Below are positions 1 to 7,665 of a stretch of DNA of 40,065 nt, in pieces; positions within the stretch are counted from its first letter, which is position 1; each line of letters opens with the position of its first letter. The notes beneath the pieces are model-generated. The model saw only the letters and a program-made list of their open reading frames with translations. It had not been told where the DNA came from and made no database searches. The stretch comes from Gammaproteobacteria bacterium (GTDB lineage: Bacteria > Pseudomonadota > Gammaproteobacteria > Steroidobacterales > Steroidobacteraceae). Location of the stretch: contig JAQGOF010000201.1 of NCBI GenBank assembly GCA_028293745.1, forward strand, positions 1 to 40,065, written 5' to 3'. Made by a program: the position numbers and the translations under genes.

Positions 1-13
1 AATTTCGCATCTA

Positions 14-19
14 TATACT
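14..19 (+). promoter_or_regulatory. possible -10 box of the micro-gene
   Basis: The hexamer TATACT lies 38 nt before the start codon of the 16-codon gene and would start transcription near position 26. Any -35 box would lie outside the window, so this is only a plausible half promoter. Confidence 0.35.
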
Positions 20-57
20 CCGACCTCGGACTAACCCTGTTAACTGGAGATGCCAAC

Positions 58-108
58 ATGGCGAAAGCAAAGAAGAAGGCCAAGAAGAAAGCAGCAAAGA
101 AGAAGTAG
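58..108 (+). CDS. 16-residue lysine/alanine-rich micro-protein
   Basis: A 16-codon reading frame, ATG to TAG, encodes a peptide made only of Met, Ala and Lys with 11 lysines. It has the parts of an independent gene: a -10-like TATACT upstream, a GGAG ribosome-binding site at 46-49 with 8 nt spacing, and a perfect 10-bp hairpin starting 9 nt after the stop. The composition resembles the lysine/alanine tails of bacterial histone H1-like proteins, so nucleic-acid binding is possible, but there is no domain to prove it. It is too short for most gene finders. The alternative is that it is a chance AAG-rich stretch or a regulatory leader of rpiA, which starts 97 nt later. Confidence 0.5.
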   Translation: MAKAKKKAKKKAAKKK

Positions 109-117
109 GCCTAACTC

Positions 118-142
118 GGAAGGCCGCTTAATGCGGCCTTCC
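118..142 (+). terminator. hairpin after the micro-gene
   Basis: Perfect 10-bp inverted repeat, arms 118-127 and 133-142, with a 5-nt loop TTAAT. No T-tract follows, so it may stabilise the 3' end or terminate weakly rather than act as a classical intrinsic terminator. Confidence 0.55.
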
Positions 143-161
143 GGGTGACTCTTCGCTGAAC

Positions 162-185
162 CTGTGCCCGCATCTGCGGGCACAG
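162..185 (+). other. second hairpin in the rpiA leader
   Basis: Perfect 10-bp inverted repeat, arms 162-171 and 176-185, with a tetraloop ATCT, followed by TCGTTT. It ends 19 nt before the rpiA start and just upstream of the rpiA ribosome-binding site (GGAG, 193-196). It could be a second terminator element for the micro-gene or a leader structure of rpiA. Confidence 0.5.
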
Positions 186-204
186 TCGTTTCTGGAGCAA
201 GCAC

Positions 205-867
205 ATGTCTGCCGAAAGTGACGCGAACAAGCGGTTGGCGGCCCTGGCCGCACTGGAATTCGTGGAAGAGGGCGCCATCATCGGCGTCGGTACCGGGTCC
301 ACGGTCAATCTGTTCATCGAAGCGCTCATCCCGTACCGCAAGCGCGTTCGGGCCGCCGTTTCCAGTTCCAACGCCTCGACTCAGAGGCTCCTCGAGGGCG
401 GAATCCCAGTGCTCGACCTCAATGACGCCGGCGATCTGGGCGTGTATGTCGATGGTGCGGACGAAGCTACCCGTGCTCGTCATCTGATCAAGGGTGGAGG
501 CGCCGCCCTGACGCGCGAGAAGATTGTTGCCGCCGCTGCGGCGCGGTTCGTCTGCATCGCAGACGAGAGCAAGCTCGTCGATCGGTTGGGTACGTTCCCG
601 CTACCCATTGAAGTGATCCCGATGGCGCGCTCACTCGTTGCTCGCCGCCTCGCCGCCTACGGAGGTCGTCCGGTATGGCGTCAGGCAGTCGTGACCGACA
701 ATGGCAATCACATCCTGGACGTGCACGGACTGGTTATCGATGACCCGCCGGCCATGGAACGCGACCTGAACCAGCTCGCGGGTGTCGTCACGGTGGGTTT
801 GTTCGCTCTGCGTCCAGCCGATGTGCTCATCCTGGGTACGAGCGAGGGCATCCAGGTGCTGCAGTAG
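205..867 (+). CDS. rpiA: ribose-5-phosphate isomerase A
   Basis: A cytoplasmic enzyme of the non-oxidative pentose phosphate pathway that interconverts ribose 5-phosphate and ribulose 5-phosphate. The 220-residue product has the normal length of RpiA. Visible family signatures are the phosphate-binding loop GTGST at residues 29-33, the SSNAS turn near 53-57, the DGADE motif at 83-87, and the [11 protein letters not shown] segment at 96-106 that carries the catalytic glutamate (E105). The start at 205 is supported by GGAG about 8 nt upstream. The gene appears monocistronic: the next genes (pterin dehydratase and ispG) converge on it from the other strand. Confidence 0.96.
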   Translation: MSAESDANKRLAALAALEFVEEGAIIGVGTGSTVNLFIEALIPYRKRVRAAVSSSNASTQRLLEGGIPVLDLNDAGDLGVYVDGADEATRARHLIKGGGAALTREKIVAAAAARFVCIADESKLVDRLGTFPLPIEVIPMARSLVARRLAAYGGRPVWRQAVVTDNGNHILDVHGLVIDDPPAMERDLNQLAGVVTVGLFALRPADVLILGTSEGIQVLQ

Positions 868-912
868 GCCGCGGGCAACTGCCGGCGGGCGGTCCATTGC
901 CGCGGTGCGGCT

Positions 913-1251
913 TCAGACCCTGGGAATGAGATCGACCTTCGCGGCGCAGATAAAATCGTTCTCGCACAGGCCCTTGATGGAGTGGGTCGTGAAGACGATG
1001 CGGCAGTAGTTGTAGCCGACTTCGAGGTCCGGATGGTGGTCCTCGATGTTGGCTACGTGTGCGACGGCGTTCACGAAGCTCATCGTCCGATAGAAGTCTT
1101 TGAACGCGAGCTCGCGGCGGATGGACCGGGCATCGTCCGCCAGAACCCATGCGGCATCGAGTTGGGGCAGCAGGGCCGCGGCCGCGGCGCGTGTCAGAGG
1201 CGCCACGCCGCCCTCACAGGGTTTGCACTTTTTTTGAGCGAGATCGCTCAT
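913..1251 (-). CDS. 4a-hydroxytetrahydrobiopterin dehydratase (pterin carbinolamine dehydratase)
   Basis: A 112-residue protein of the PCD/DCoH/PhhB family, which dehydrates 4a-hydroxytetrahydropterin so that the pterin cofactor of aromatic amino-acid hydroxylases can be recycled. The conserved active-site segment [12 protein letters not shown] is at residues 70-81 and the later conserved histidine is at 90. Its ATG overlaps the TGA of ispG by 4 nt (ATGA), so the two genes are probably translationally coupled, ispG first. No phenylalanine hydroxylase gene is visible in the window, so the partner enzyme is unknown; some members of the family serve molybdopterin-related or other roles instead. 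Confidence 0.92.
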   Translation of the reverse strand: MSDLAQKKCKPCEGGVAPLTRAAAAALLPQLDAAWVLADDARSIRRELAFKDFYRTMSFVNAVAHVANIEDHHPDLEVGYNYCRIVFTTHSIKGLCENDFICAAKVDLIPRV

Positions 1252-2504
1252 GCGCCAACGGCTGCCTGGGGTACCGTGCTCTGCGCGTCCCTGCGCACGA
1301 AGCTGCGCGCCACGTACTTCTCCACGAGATTCTGAAACTCCTCGGCGATGCGGTCGCCTTTCAAGGTGACGGTTTTCTCGCCATCCTCGTATACCGGCGC
1401 AATGGGCCGCTCACCGGTACCAGGAAGGCTGATGCCGATGTTGGCGTGCTTGCTCTCGCCAGGGCCGTTGACCACGCAACCCATCACCGCGACGGTCATG
1501 TCTTCGACGCCTTCGTACTCGCGACGCCACTGCGGCATGCGATGGCGGATGTGGGACTGGATCTGCTGTGCGAGTTCCTGGAAGAAGGTGCTCGTCGTGC
1601 GGCCGCATCCAGGACACGCCACGACCATTGGAGTGAACGACCGCAGTCCCATCGTCTGCAAGATTTCCTGCGCGACGATTACCTCATTCGTGCGGTCACC
1701 GTTGGGCTCGGGCGTCAATGACACGCGTATCGTGTCGCCAATGCCTTGCTGCAGGAGCACCGACATACCTGCGGTCGAAGCGACAATGCCCTTTGATCCC
1801 ATGCCGGCCTCCGTGAGACCGAGATGGAGCGGGTATTCGCAGCGTGCAGCGAGAGCGGTGTAGATCGCGATGAGATCCTGAACACCGCTGACCTTCGCCG
1901 ACAGGATGATCCGGTCGTGACGCATTCCGATCTCTTCCGCGCGCCGGGCACTCTCGACTGCAGAGGACACAACCGCGTTGCGCATCACTTCCTGGGCTGT
2001 CAGCGGTTCGGCGCGTGATGAGTTTTCATCCATCATCCGCGTGAGCAGGTCCTGATCCAGGCTCCCCCAATTGACACCGATGCGCACCGGCTTCTCGTAA
2101 CGGCATGCCGTCTCGATCATTTCCACGTACTGCGGATCGCGTTTGCTTCCACGGCCTACGTTGCCGGGGTTGATGCGGTACTTCGCAAGCGCTTCGGCGC
2201 AAGCGGGGTGTTCGCGCAACAGCTTATGACCGTTGAAATGGAAGTCGCCGATCAACGGCACATTCACGCCCATCTGCGCGAGTCGGTCACGGATTGGCGC
2301 AACCGCCGCAGCGGCTTCGCTCGTGTTGACGGTGACTCGCACCAGTTCGGATCCCGCACGAGCGAGGGCCTTGACCTGTTGTACGGTCCCTTCGACGTCT
2401 GCGGTATCGGTGTTCGTCATCGACTGGACGACGATGGGCGCGTTACCGCCTACACGGACGGACGCGATTGAAACCTGAACGGAGGATCTGCGTGGGGCTG
2501 CCAT
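1248..2504 (-). CDS. ispG: 4-hydroxy-3-methylbut-2-en-1-yl diphosphate synthase
   Basis: The penultimate enzyme of the MEP isoprenoid pathway, an iron-sulfur protein converting methylerythritol cyclodiphosphate to HMBPP with reduced flavodoxin or ferredoxin. The 418-residue product has the bacterial two-domain length: a TIM-barrel N-terminal part and a C-terminal cluster domain with C297, C300 (CPGCGRT) and C343 (CVVNGPGE), the three cysteines that hold the [4Fe-4S] cluster, plus E350 as probable fourth ligand. No Shine-Dalgarno is obvious before the ATG; a TAGAAT hexamer on the minus strand at 2546-2551 could be its -10 box, giving a leader of roughly 35 nt. It is divergent from the gcv riboswitch and overlaps the downstream pterin dehydratase by 4 nt. 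Confidence 0.97.
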   Translation of the reverse strand: MAAPRRSSVQVSIASVRVGGNAPIVVQSMTNTDTADVEGTVQQVKALARAGSELVRVTVNTSEAAAAVAPIRDRLAQMGVNVPLIGDFHFNGHKLLREHPACAEALAKYRINPGNVGRGSKRDPQYVEMIETACRYEKPVRIGVNWGSLDQDLLTRMMDENSSRAEPLTAQEVMRNAVVSSAVESARRAEEIGMRHDRIILSAKVSGVQDLIAIYTALAARCEYPLHLGLTEAGMGSKGIVASTAGMSVLLQQGIGDTIRVSLTPEPNGDRTNEVIVAQEILQTMGLRSFTPMVVACPGCGRTTSTFFQELAQQIQSHIRHRMPQWRREYEGVEDMTVAVMGCVVNGPGESKHANIGISLPGTGERPIAPVYEDGEKTVTLKGDRIAEEFQNLVEKYVARSFVRRDAQSTVPQAAVGA

Positions 2505-2598
2505 AGTGTGTCTGGGAGTGGGGGGTCGGAATGGGAAGTCCCTCTATTCTACATGGGTTGCCGAATCGCCCGGTTTCGGCAATGCCGGGCGCAGAATT

Positions 2599-2607
2599 TG
2601 CTATCAT
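2599..2607 (+). promoter_or_regulatory. extended -10 promoter of the gcv operon
   Basis: TGCTATCAT matches the extended -10 consensus (TGn followed by TATCAT). It lies about 30 nt upstream of the first glycine aptamer, which is where the promoter of the leader RNA should be. No good -35 hexamer was found at the standard spacing, which is usual for extended -10 promoters. Confidence 0.5.
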
Positions 2608-2630
2608 TGCGCCCGCCCGCTGCATAGGTC

Positions 2631-2844
2631 TGTTCGGAGAGAGTCCGGCCCTACCGGAACGCCGAAGGCGCAAGTTTCCGCCCGGAAACGCTCAGGCAAC
2701 AGGACGGCAGACCTTGGATGCGATGTCTTCGGACAGTGCGTCTCAGGCGGGCTCTGGAGAGTGGTGTCCCTCTATTTCAGGGCCACCCACCGAAGGGGAG
2801 CGGCGCGAAACGGGCGCCAGATCTCTCAGGTCACAGGACAGAAG
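2631..2844 (+). promoter_or_regulatory. tandem glycine riboswitch
   Basis: Two glycine aptamers in series. The first (about 2631-2712) has the conserved core GCCGAAGGCGCAAG at 2661-2674 and CTCAGGCAACAGGACGGCAG at 2691-2710. The second (about 2751-2844) opens with GGAGAG, has ACCGAAGGGG near 2789-2798, and ends with CTCTCAGGTCACAGGACAGA at 2823-2842. These are the classic strands of the gcvT RNA motif. The linker between them is about 38 nt. A terminator hairpin with T-tract starts immediately after the second aptamer and the gcvT ribosome-binding site follows, so glycine binding should decide between termination and read-through. In most known cases glycine turns the operon on. Confidence 0.93.
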
Positions 2845-2880
2845 GGCGGCACGCGCACCAGCAGTGCCGCCTTTTGTTTT
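2845..2880 (+). terminator. riboswitch-controlled intrinsic terminator
   Basis: Stem GGCGGCAC at 2845-2852 pairs with GTGCCGCC at 2864-2871 across an 11-nt loop, followed at once by TTTTGTTTT (2872-2880). It touches the 3' end of the second glycine aptamer on one side and the gcvT ribosome-binding site (GGAGG, 2881-2885) on the other, which makes it the probable expression platform. Confidence 0.9.
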
Positions 2881-2889
2881 GGAGGACCC

Positions 2890-3969
2890 GTGGGACGACG
2901 AACACCTCTCTTCGAGCTGCATCAGGAACTGGGCGCCCGCATCGTCGATTTCGGCGGCTGGGACATGCCCGTTCAGTACGCTTCACAGATTGGCGAACAT
3001 CACGCCGTACGCCGCGCGGCGGGCATCTTCGATGTGTCGCATATGTGCGCCGTGGATCTCAAAGGGCTGCGCGTACGGCAATTCCTTCAGCACCTCCTGG
3101 CAAACGACGTAGCGAAGCTGAAAGTGCCAGGCAAGGCACTTTATTCCTGCATGCTGAATGAAGCAGGGGGCGTTCTCGACGATCTCATCGTGTACTTCCT
3201 GAACGAATCCGCGTTCCGTCTCGTCGTGAACGCCGGTACGCGCGACAAGGACCTCGCGTGGATCCGCAGCATCGGCCAGCAATTCGACGTGCAGGCGACC
3301 GAGCGAACCGACCTCGCGATACTCGCCATTCAAGGACCCGAAGCGCGGGCGAAGACCGCGGCTCTTCTGTCAGCTTCCGGTGCCAATGCTGCTATGGCAC
3401 TCGGGCCGTTCTTTGGGCGCGACATTGACGGCTGGTTTGTCGCACGGACCGGTTATACGGGCGAGGACGGCTTTGAAGTGATGCTGCCCGCCTCGGATGC
3501 GGTGCGTGTCTGGCGAGAGTTGAATGCGGCTGGCGTTGTCTCATGTGGTCTGGGCGCGCGCGATACGCTGCGCCTGGAGGCCGGCATGAACCTGTACGGC
3601 AACGACATGGATGAAACCACTCATCCTTTTGAATCGGGGCTGGCCTGGACGGTTGCGATGCAACCAGGCGAGCGACGCTTCATTGGGCGTGAGGCATTGG
3701 AGAAGGTGCTGGCGAACACGGCAGCGCCGCCGCGGCAACTCGTGGGCCTCGTCCTCGAGGATCGCGGCGTCCTGCGGAGCCATCAGAAGGTGGTCCCGGC
3801 AGGTGAAACCACGAGTGGCACCTTCTCGCCCACCCTCGAGCGATCGATCGCTCTCGCACGCGTGCCAGCTGGCGCTGTGCAGCAAGTGCAGGTCGACATC
3901 CGCGGCAAGCTTCTCAACGCGCGGGTGGTCAAACCACCCTTCGTGCGATTCGGCAAAGCGATGATTTAA
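2890..3969 (+). CDS. gcvT: glycine cleavage system T protein (aminomethyltransferase)
   Basis: Transfers the methylene group from the aminomethyl-lipoyl arm of H protein to tetrahydrofolate, releasing ammonia. I place the start at GTG 2890 ([11 protein letters not shown]...), preceded by GGAGGA at 2881-2886; the open frame runs further upstream only because it reads through the riboswitch. The product is 359 residues, normal for GcvT. Typical segments are the N-terminal [10 protein letters not shown] at 21-30, the FDVSHM segment at 47-52, the [10 protein letters not shown] folate-site segment at 93-102 and [16 protein letters not shown] from 222. It is the first gene of gcvT-gcvH-gcvPA-gcvPB under the glycine riboswitch; gcvH follows after 12 nt. 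Confidence 0.97.
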   Translation: MGRRTPLFELHQELGARIVDFGGWDMPVQYASQIGEHHAVRRAAGIFDVSHMCAVDLKGLRVRQFLQHLLANDVAKLKVPGKALYSCMLNEAGGVLDDLIVYFLNESAFRLVVNAGTRDKDLAWIRSIGQQFDVQATERTDLAILAIQGPEARAKTAALLSASGANAAMALGPFFGRDIDGWFVARTGYTGEDGFEVMLPASDAVRVWRELNAAGVVSCGLGARDTLRLEAGMNLYGNDMDETTHPFESGLAWTVAMQPGERRFIGREALEKVLANTAAPPRQLVGLVLEDRGVLRSHQKVVPAGETTSGTFSPTLERSIALARVPAGAVQQVQVDIRGKLLNARVVKPPFVRFGKAMI

Positions 3970-3981
3970 CGGAGTAAACCG

Positions 3982-4377
3982 ATGAGCAATGTCCCTCCCG
4001 ACCTCCAATACACCAAGACGCACGAGTGGGTGCGAACCCTGCCTGATGGCACGGTCGAGATCGGAATCACCGATCACGCCCAACACGCCCTCGGCGACCT
4101 CGTCTTCGTGGAGGTCCCCGAAGCTGGCCGTGCCGTCGCGCTGGGCGAGCCCTGCGCCGTCGTTGAGTCGGTCAAAGCCGCGTCTGACGTCTACTCCCCG
4201 GTTGCAGGTGAGATCACGTTGGGCAATCCGTTGCTGGCTGGAGAGCCGGAAGCCGTCAACAACGATCCGTACGGCAAGGGGTGGCTGATGCGCCTGCATC
4301 CGACGAAGGGCGCCGCTTCTGCCGATCTCATGCCGGCGGACAAATACCAGACTCTGCTGCAGACGGAGGGAGGCTGA
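3982..4377 (+). CDS. gcvH: glycine cleavage system H protein
   Basis: The lipoylated shuttle protein that carries the aminomethyl group between the P, T and L proteins. The 131-residue length and the ESVKAASD motif fit the family; the lipoyl lysine is K65. The HEWV start of the fold (residues 14-17) is also present. A GGAG ribosome-binding site lies at 3971-3974. Its TGA stop overlaps the gcvPA ATG by one nucleotide (TGATG). No lipoamide dehydrogenase (L protein) gene is in the window, as is usual, since that subunit is shared with other complexes. Confidence 0.97.
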   Translation: MSNVPPDLQYTKTHEWVRTLPDGTVEIGITDHAQHALGDLVFVEVPEAGRAVALGEPCAVVESVKAASDVYSPVAGEITLGNPLLAGEPEAVNNDPYGKGWLMRLHPTKGAASADLMPADKYQTLLQTEGG

Positions 4378-5756
4378 TGGCGTTCATTCCGCATACGCCG
4401 GCCGATGTCGAGGCCATGCTGGCGACCATCGGCGTGTCCAGCATCGAGCAACTCTTCGATGAGATTCCCGCATCGCTGCGCGTGAAGTCGCTGGACAGGG
4501 TGCCCGTCGGGCTCAACGAGATGCAGATTGGACGGCTGATGAGCGAGCGGGCGCGGGCTGACGGGCGGCCGTTATGTTACATCGGCGCCGGCGCGTACGA
4601 GCATCACATACCGGCCGCAGTCTGGGCTCTCACGACTCGGGGCGAGTTCTACAGCGCCTATACGCCGTACCAGGCTGAAGCGAGCCAGGGCACGCTGCAG
4701 CTCATTTACGAATACCAGACGATGATGGCGAGCCTCACGGGCATGGACGTCTCGAATGCTTCGCTGTACGACGGGGCATCGGCGGTCGCGGAAGGCAGCC
4801 TCATGGCGGTGCGCGCGAATCGCAAATCAAAGTCGCTGCGTATTCTCGTGCCGCGAACCGTGAATCCGCAGTATCGCCGGGTGGCCGTCGCTACCGCGGG
4901 CAATCAGGGCCTGCGCTTCGAAGACGTTGCATACACGCCTGATGGCGGCGTGACCCCGCTCGATGCTCTGAAGAAGTACGACAGTGAGGATGTCACGGCG
5001 ATCGTGATCCAACAGCCCAATTTCTTTGGTCAGCTCGAGGATGTCGATGCGCTGACCGATTGGGCGCATGCCAAGGGTACCTTCGTCATCGCCGTAGTGA
5101 ATCCCACTTCGCTTGCGCTGTTGAAACCCCCCGGTGAGTGGGGCAGCAGCGGCAAAGGAGCAGACATTGTCGTCGGTGACGGCCAGCCGCTCGGCGTGCC
5201 GCTGTCATCCGGCGGTCCATACTTCGGGTTCATGACGACGCGCATGGAGTATGTCCGGCAGATGCCCGGGCGTATCGTCGGGCGCACGGTCGATGTGAGT
5301 GGCCGCGCGGGCTTCACCCTGACCTTGCAGGCGCGCGAGCAGCACATCCGGCGGGCCAAGGCGACTTCCAACATCTGCACCAACCAGGGCCTGCTCGTAA
5401 CGGCGGCCACTATCTACATGTCGCTCATGGGACCGGTCGGTCTCGAGCGTACTGCAGCGGCTTCTCATGCGAGTGCGAACGACCTGGTTTCTGCGTTGAC
5501 CGCCGTCAAGGGTGTGCGGCGCGCATTTGCCGGCCCGTTCTTCCACGAGTCGGTGCTGCTGTTCGATCGGCCGGTTGGCCCCATTCTGACATCGCTCGCC
5601 AACCGCGGAATTCTCGGGGGGCTCGACCTCTCCGAGCTCTATCCCGAGTTGGGTTACGCGCTGCTCGTGTGCGCGACCGAGACGAAGACTAAGAGCGATA
5701 TCGAAAGTTACGTCACGGCACTCAGCGAGGCCGCGGCTGCCGTGCGTGCGGCCTGA
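4377..5756 (+). CDS. gcvPA: glycine dehydrogenase (decarboxylating) subunit 1
   Basis: N-terminal half of the two-subunit form of P protein, which with GcvPB decarboxylates glycine on pyridoxal phosphate and loads the H-protein lipoyl arm. The start chosen is ATG 4377, overlapping the gcvH stop; the frame continues upstream inside gcvH but that extension has no homologous sequence. The product is 459 residues. Recognisable blocks are the [13 protein letters not shown] segment early in the protein, the [14 protein letters not shown] block near 101-114, and [22 protein letters not shown] around the middle. Many gammaproteobacteria carry a single fused gcvP, so the split form is a useful lineage marker. 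Confidence 0.96.
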   Translation: MAFIPHTPADVEAMLATIGVSSIEQLFDEIPASLRVKSLDRVPVGLNEMQIGRLMSERARADGRPLCYIGAGAYEHHIPAAVWALTTRGEFYSAYTPYQAEASQGTLQLIYEYQTMMASLTGMDVSNASLYDGASAVAEGSLMAVRANRKSKSLRILVPRTVNPQYRRVAVATAGNQGLRFEDVAYTPDGGVTPLDALKKYDSEDVTAIVIQQPNFFGQLEDVDALTDWAHAKGTFVIAVVNPTSLALLKPPGEWGSSGKGADIVVGDGQPLGVPLSSGGPYFGFMTTRMEYVRQMPGRIVGRTVDVSGRAGFTLTLQAREQHIRRAKATSNICTNQGLLVTAATIYMSLMGPVGLERTAAASHASANDLVSALTAVKGVRRAFAGPFFHESVLLFDRPVGPILTSLANRGILGGLDLSELYPELGYALLVCATETKTKSDIESYVTALSEAAAAVRAA

Positions 5757-5763
5757 GGATTGA

Positions 5764-7251
5764 ATGATGCGAACCCATGACAAGGCCAGCAAGTTGATAT
5801 TCGAATATTCTCATCCCGGCCGCGGTGCAACGGACCAGTGGCCCCAGCCGCTGCCGGCAACTGCAACCAGCGATCTGCCGCAACGCCTGTTGCGCACCAA
5901 GCCGCCGTTGCTGCCGGAAGTGGGCGAGCTCGAGGCGGTGAGGCATTTCACCCGGCTGTCGCAGCTGAACTTTTCCATCGATACGCACTTCTATCCGCTC
6001 GGCTCGTGCACGATGAAGTACAACCCGAAGGCCTGCAATCAGTACGCAATGCTGCCGGAGTTCCTGGGGCGCCACCCGCTTGCGCCCGAGTCGCACGGGC
6101 AGGGGTTTCTCGCCTGCATGTACGAATTGCAGGAGATGTTGAAGGAAGTCACCGGCATGCAGGGTGTCGCCCTGAGCCCGATGGCCGGTGCGCATGGGGA
6201 GTTCGCCGGAGTTGCGATGATCCGCGCCTACCATCGCTCGCGTGGCGACCTGGCGCGCAACGAAATCATCGTGCCTGAAGCTGCGCATGGCACGAACCCT
6301 GCGACGGCTACGATGTGCGGCTGCATCGTGCGGGAGATTCCGGTCAATGACGAGGGCGACATCGAGCTGGATGCGCTGCGGGCTGCCGTCGGCCCGAATA
6401 CGGCCGGCATTATGTTGACCAATCCCTCGACCCTCGGGGTGTTTGAGCGGCGGATCGAAGAAGTGGCGCGGATCGTACACACCGCCGGTGGGCTGCTCTA
6501 CTACGATGGGGCCAACCTGAATGCCATCCTGGGCAAGGTTCGCCCGGGCGACATGGGGTTCGATGTCATTCACATGAACCTTCACAAGACCTTCTCCACG
6601 CCGCATGGCGGGGGTGGGCCGGGCGCGGGAGCCGTGGGAGTGAGCGCGCGCCTGCGGCCGTTTCTGCCCATTCCGATCGTGGGTCTGGAGGAAGGCCACC
6701 GGTACCGGTGGCTGGCCGAAAAGGACCTGCCGCAGTCCATCGGCCGCCTGTCAGGTTTCATGGGCAATGCGGGCGTGCTGCTGCGCGCCTACATCTACAT
6801 GCGCATGCTGGGGCGCGAGGGTATGAGCCAGGTTGGCGAGTACGCCACGCTCAACGCGAACTACCTGCTGACCCGGCTGAAACAGGCGGGTTTTGATGCG
6901 GCGTATCCTTCCCGCCGGGCGAGCCATGAGTTCATCATTACCCTGAAGCGCCAGGCCCGTGAACTTGATGTGACAACCATGGACTTCGCCAAGCGGCTGC
7001 TCGACCATGGGATTCATGCCCCGACCACGTATTTCCCCCTCCTGGTGCCCGAATGTCTGCTGATCGAGCCCACGGAAACCGAGAGTAAGGATGTTCTGGA
7101 CGCCTTTGTTGCCGCCATGACCCAGATCCAGCAAGAGGCCGAGCAGGAACCCGAGCGCGTAACGAGCGCTCCGCATACCATGCCGGTGCGGCGGCTCGAT
7201 GACGTTCGGGCGGCCAAGCAGCTGGACTTGAGATGGAAGCCAACAGCGTAG
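5764..7251 (+). CDS. gcvPB: glycine dehydrogenase (decarboxylating) subunit 2
   Basis: C-terminal, PLP-binding half of the split glycine decarboxylase. The 495-residue product contains the cofactor motif [18 protein letters not shown], with K275 as the lysine forming the Schiff base with PLP. The [14 protein letters not shown] block near residue 76 is also characteristic. The start at 5764 (ATG ATG) is preceded by TGAGGA just downstream of the gcvPA stop, with a 7-nt gap, so the pair is co-translated. The 3' end overlaps dgkA by 19 nt. Confidence 0.97.
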   Translation: MMRTHDKASKLIFEYSHPGRGATDQWPQPLPATATSDLPQRLLRTKPPLLPEVGELEAVRHFTRLSQLNFSIDTHFYPLGSCTMKYNPKACNQYAMLPEFLGRHPLAPESHGQGFLACMYELQEMLKEVTGMQGVALSPMAGAHGEFAGVAMIRAYHRSRGDLARNEIIVPEAAHGTNPATATMCGCIVREIPVNDEGDIELDALRAAVGPNTAGIMLTNPSTLGVFERRIEEVARIVHTAGGLLYYDGANLNAILGKVRPGDMGFDVIHMNLHKTFSTPHGGGGPGAGAVGVSARLRPFLPIPIVGLEEGHRYRWLAEKDLPQSIGRLSGFMGNAGVLLRAYIYMRMLGREGMSQVGEYATLNANYLLTRLKQAGFDAAYPSRRASHEFIITLKRQARELDVTTMDFAKRLLDHGIHAPTTYFPLLVPECLLIEPTETESKDVLDAFVAAMTQIQQEAEQEPERVTSAPHTMPVRRLDDVRAAKQLDLRWKPTA

Positions 7252-7619
7252 TCATCGATCGGTACAAACCCCGCGGCGCCACCCGCCTGGTGCGCGCCCT
7301 GGGCGCCAGCATCCGCGGCCTGCGGGGTGCATTCCGGGAAGAAGCGGCTTTCCGGCAGGAACTTGCGTTTGCCCTGATCGTCATACCCTTGGCCCTGTGG
7401 CTGGGGCACAGCGGTATCGAGCGCGCCTTGCTCATTGCCCCGATGTTGCTCACCCTCGTGGTGGAGCTCATCAATAGCGCAATCGAGGCGACCGTGGATC
7501 GCATTGGCTTCGAGCGCCATGCCCTCGCAGGGCTGGCCAAGGATATCGGCTCGGCAGCCGTGCTCATGTCTTTCGTGCTGTTGGGCACGGTCTGGCTGCT
7601 CGTTCTGCTAGGTCGGTAG
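7233..7619 (+). CDS. dgkA: diacylglycerol kinase
   Basis: A small integral inner-membrane enzyme that phosphorylates diacylglycerol released from membrane-derived oligosaccharide or lipid turnover, returning it to phosphatidic acid. The 128-residue length and three hydrophobic helices match DgkA. The catalytic segment [14 protein letters not shown] has E78, N81 and E85 in the conserved spacing. The ATG overlaps the end of gcvPB by 19 nt, so it is probably transcribed with the glycine cleavage operon even though the two functions are unrelated. Confidence 0.95.
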   Translation: MEANSVVIDRYKPRGATRLVRALGASIRGLRGAFREEAAFRQELAFALIVIPLALWLGHSGIERALLIAPMLLTLVVELINSAIEATVDRIGFERHALAGLAKDIGSAAVLMSFVLLGTVWLLVLLGR

Positions 7620-7665
7620 ACTAGCCCGCCCCAAGTTCGCGCGGGCCCCCCATTTCAGGAGTTCT

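Noticed and set aside
2506..2889. In-frame upstream extension of gcvT (128 extra residues)
   Set aside because: The segment is the glycine riboswitch and its terminator; GTG 2890 has a ribosome-binding site and begins the conserved GcvT sequence.
5722..6699. Minus-strand 325-codon frame opposite gcvPB
   Set aside because: A shadow of the strongly conserved gcvPB; composition is Arg/His-rich and it has no recognisable family.
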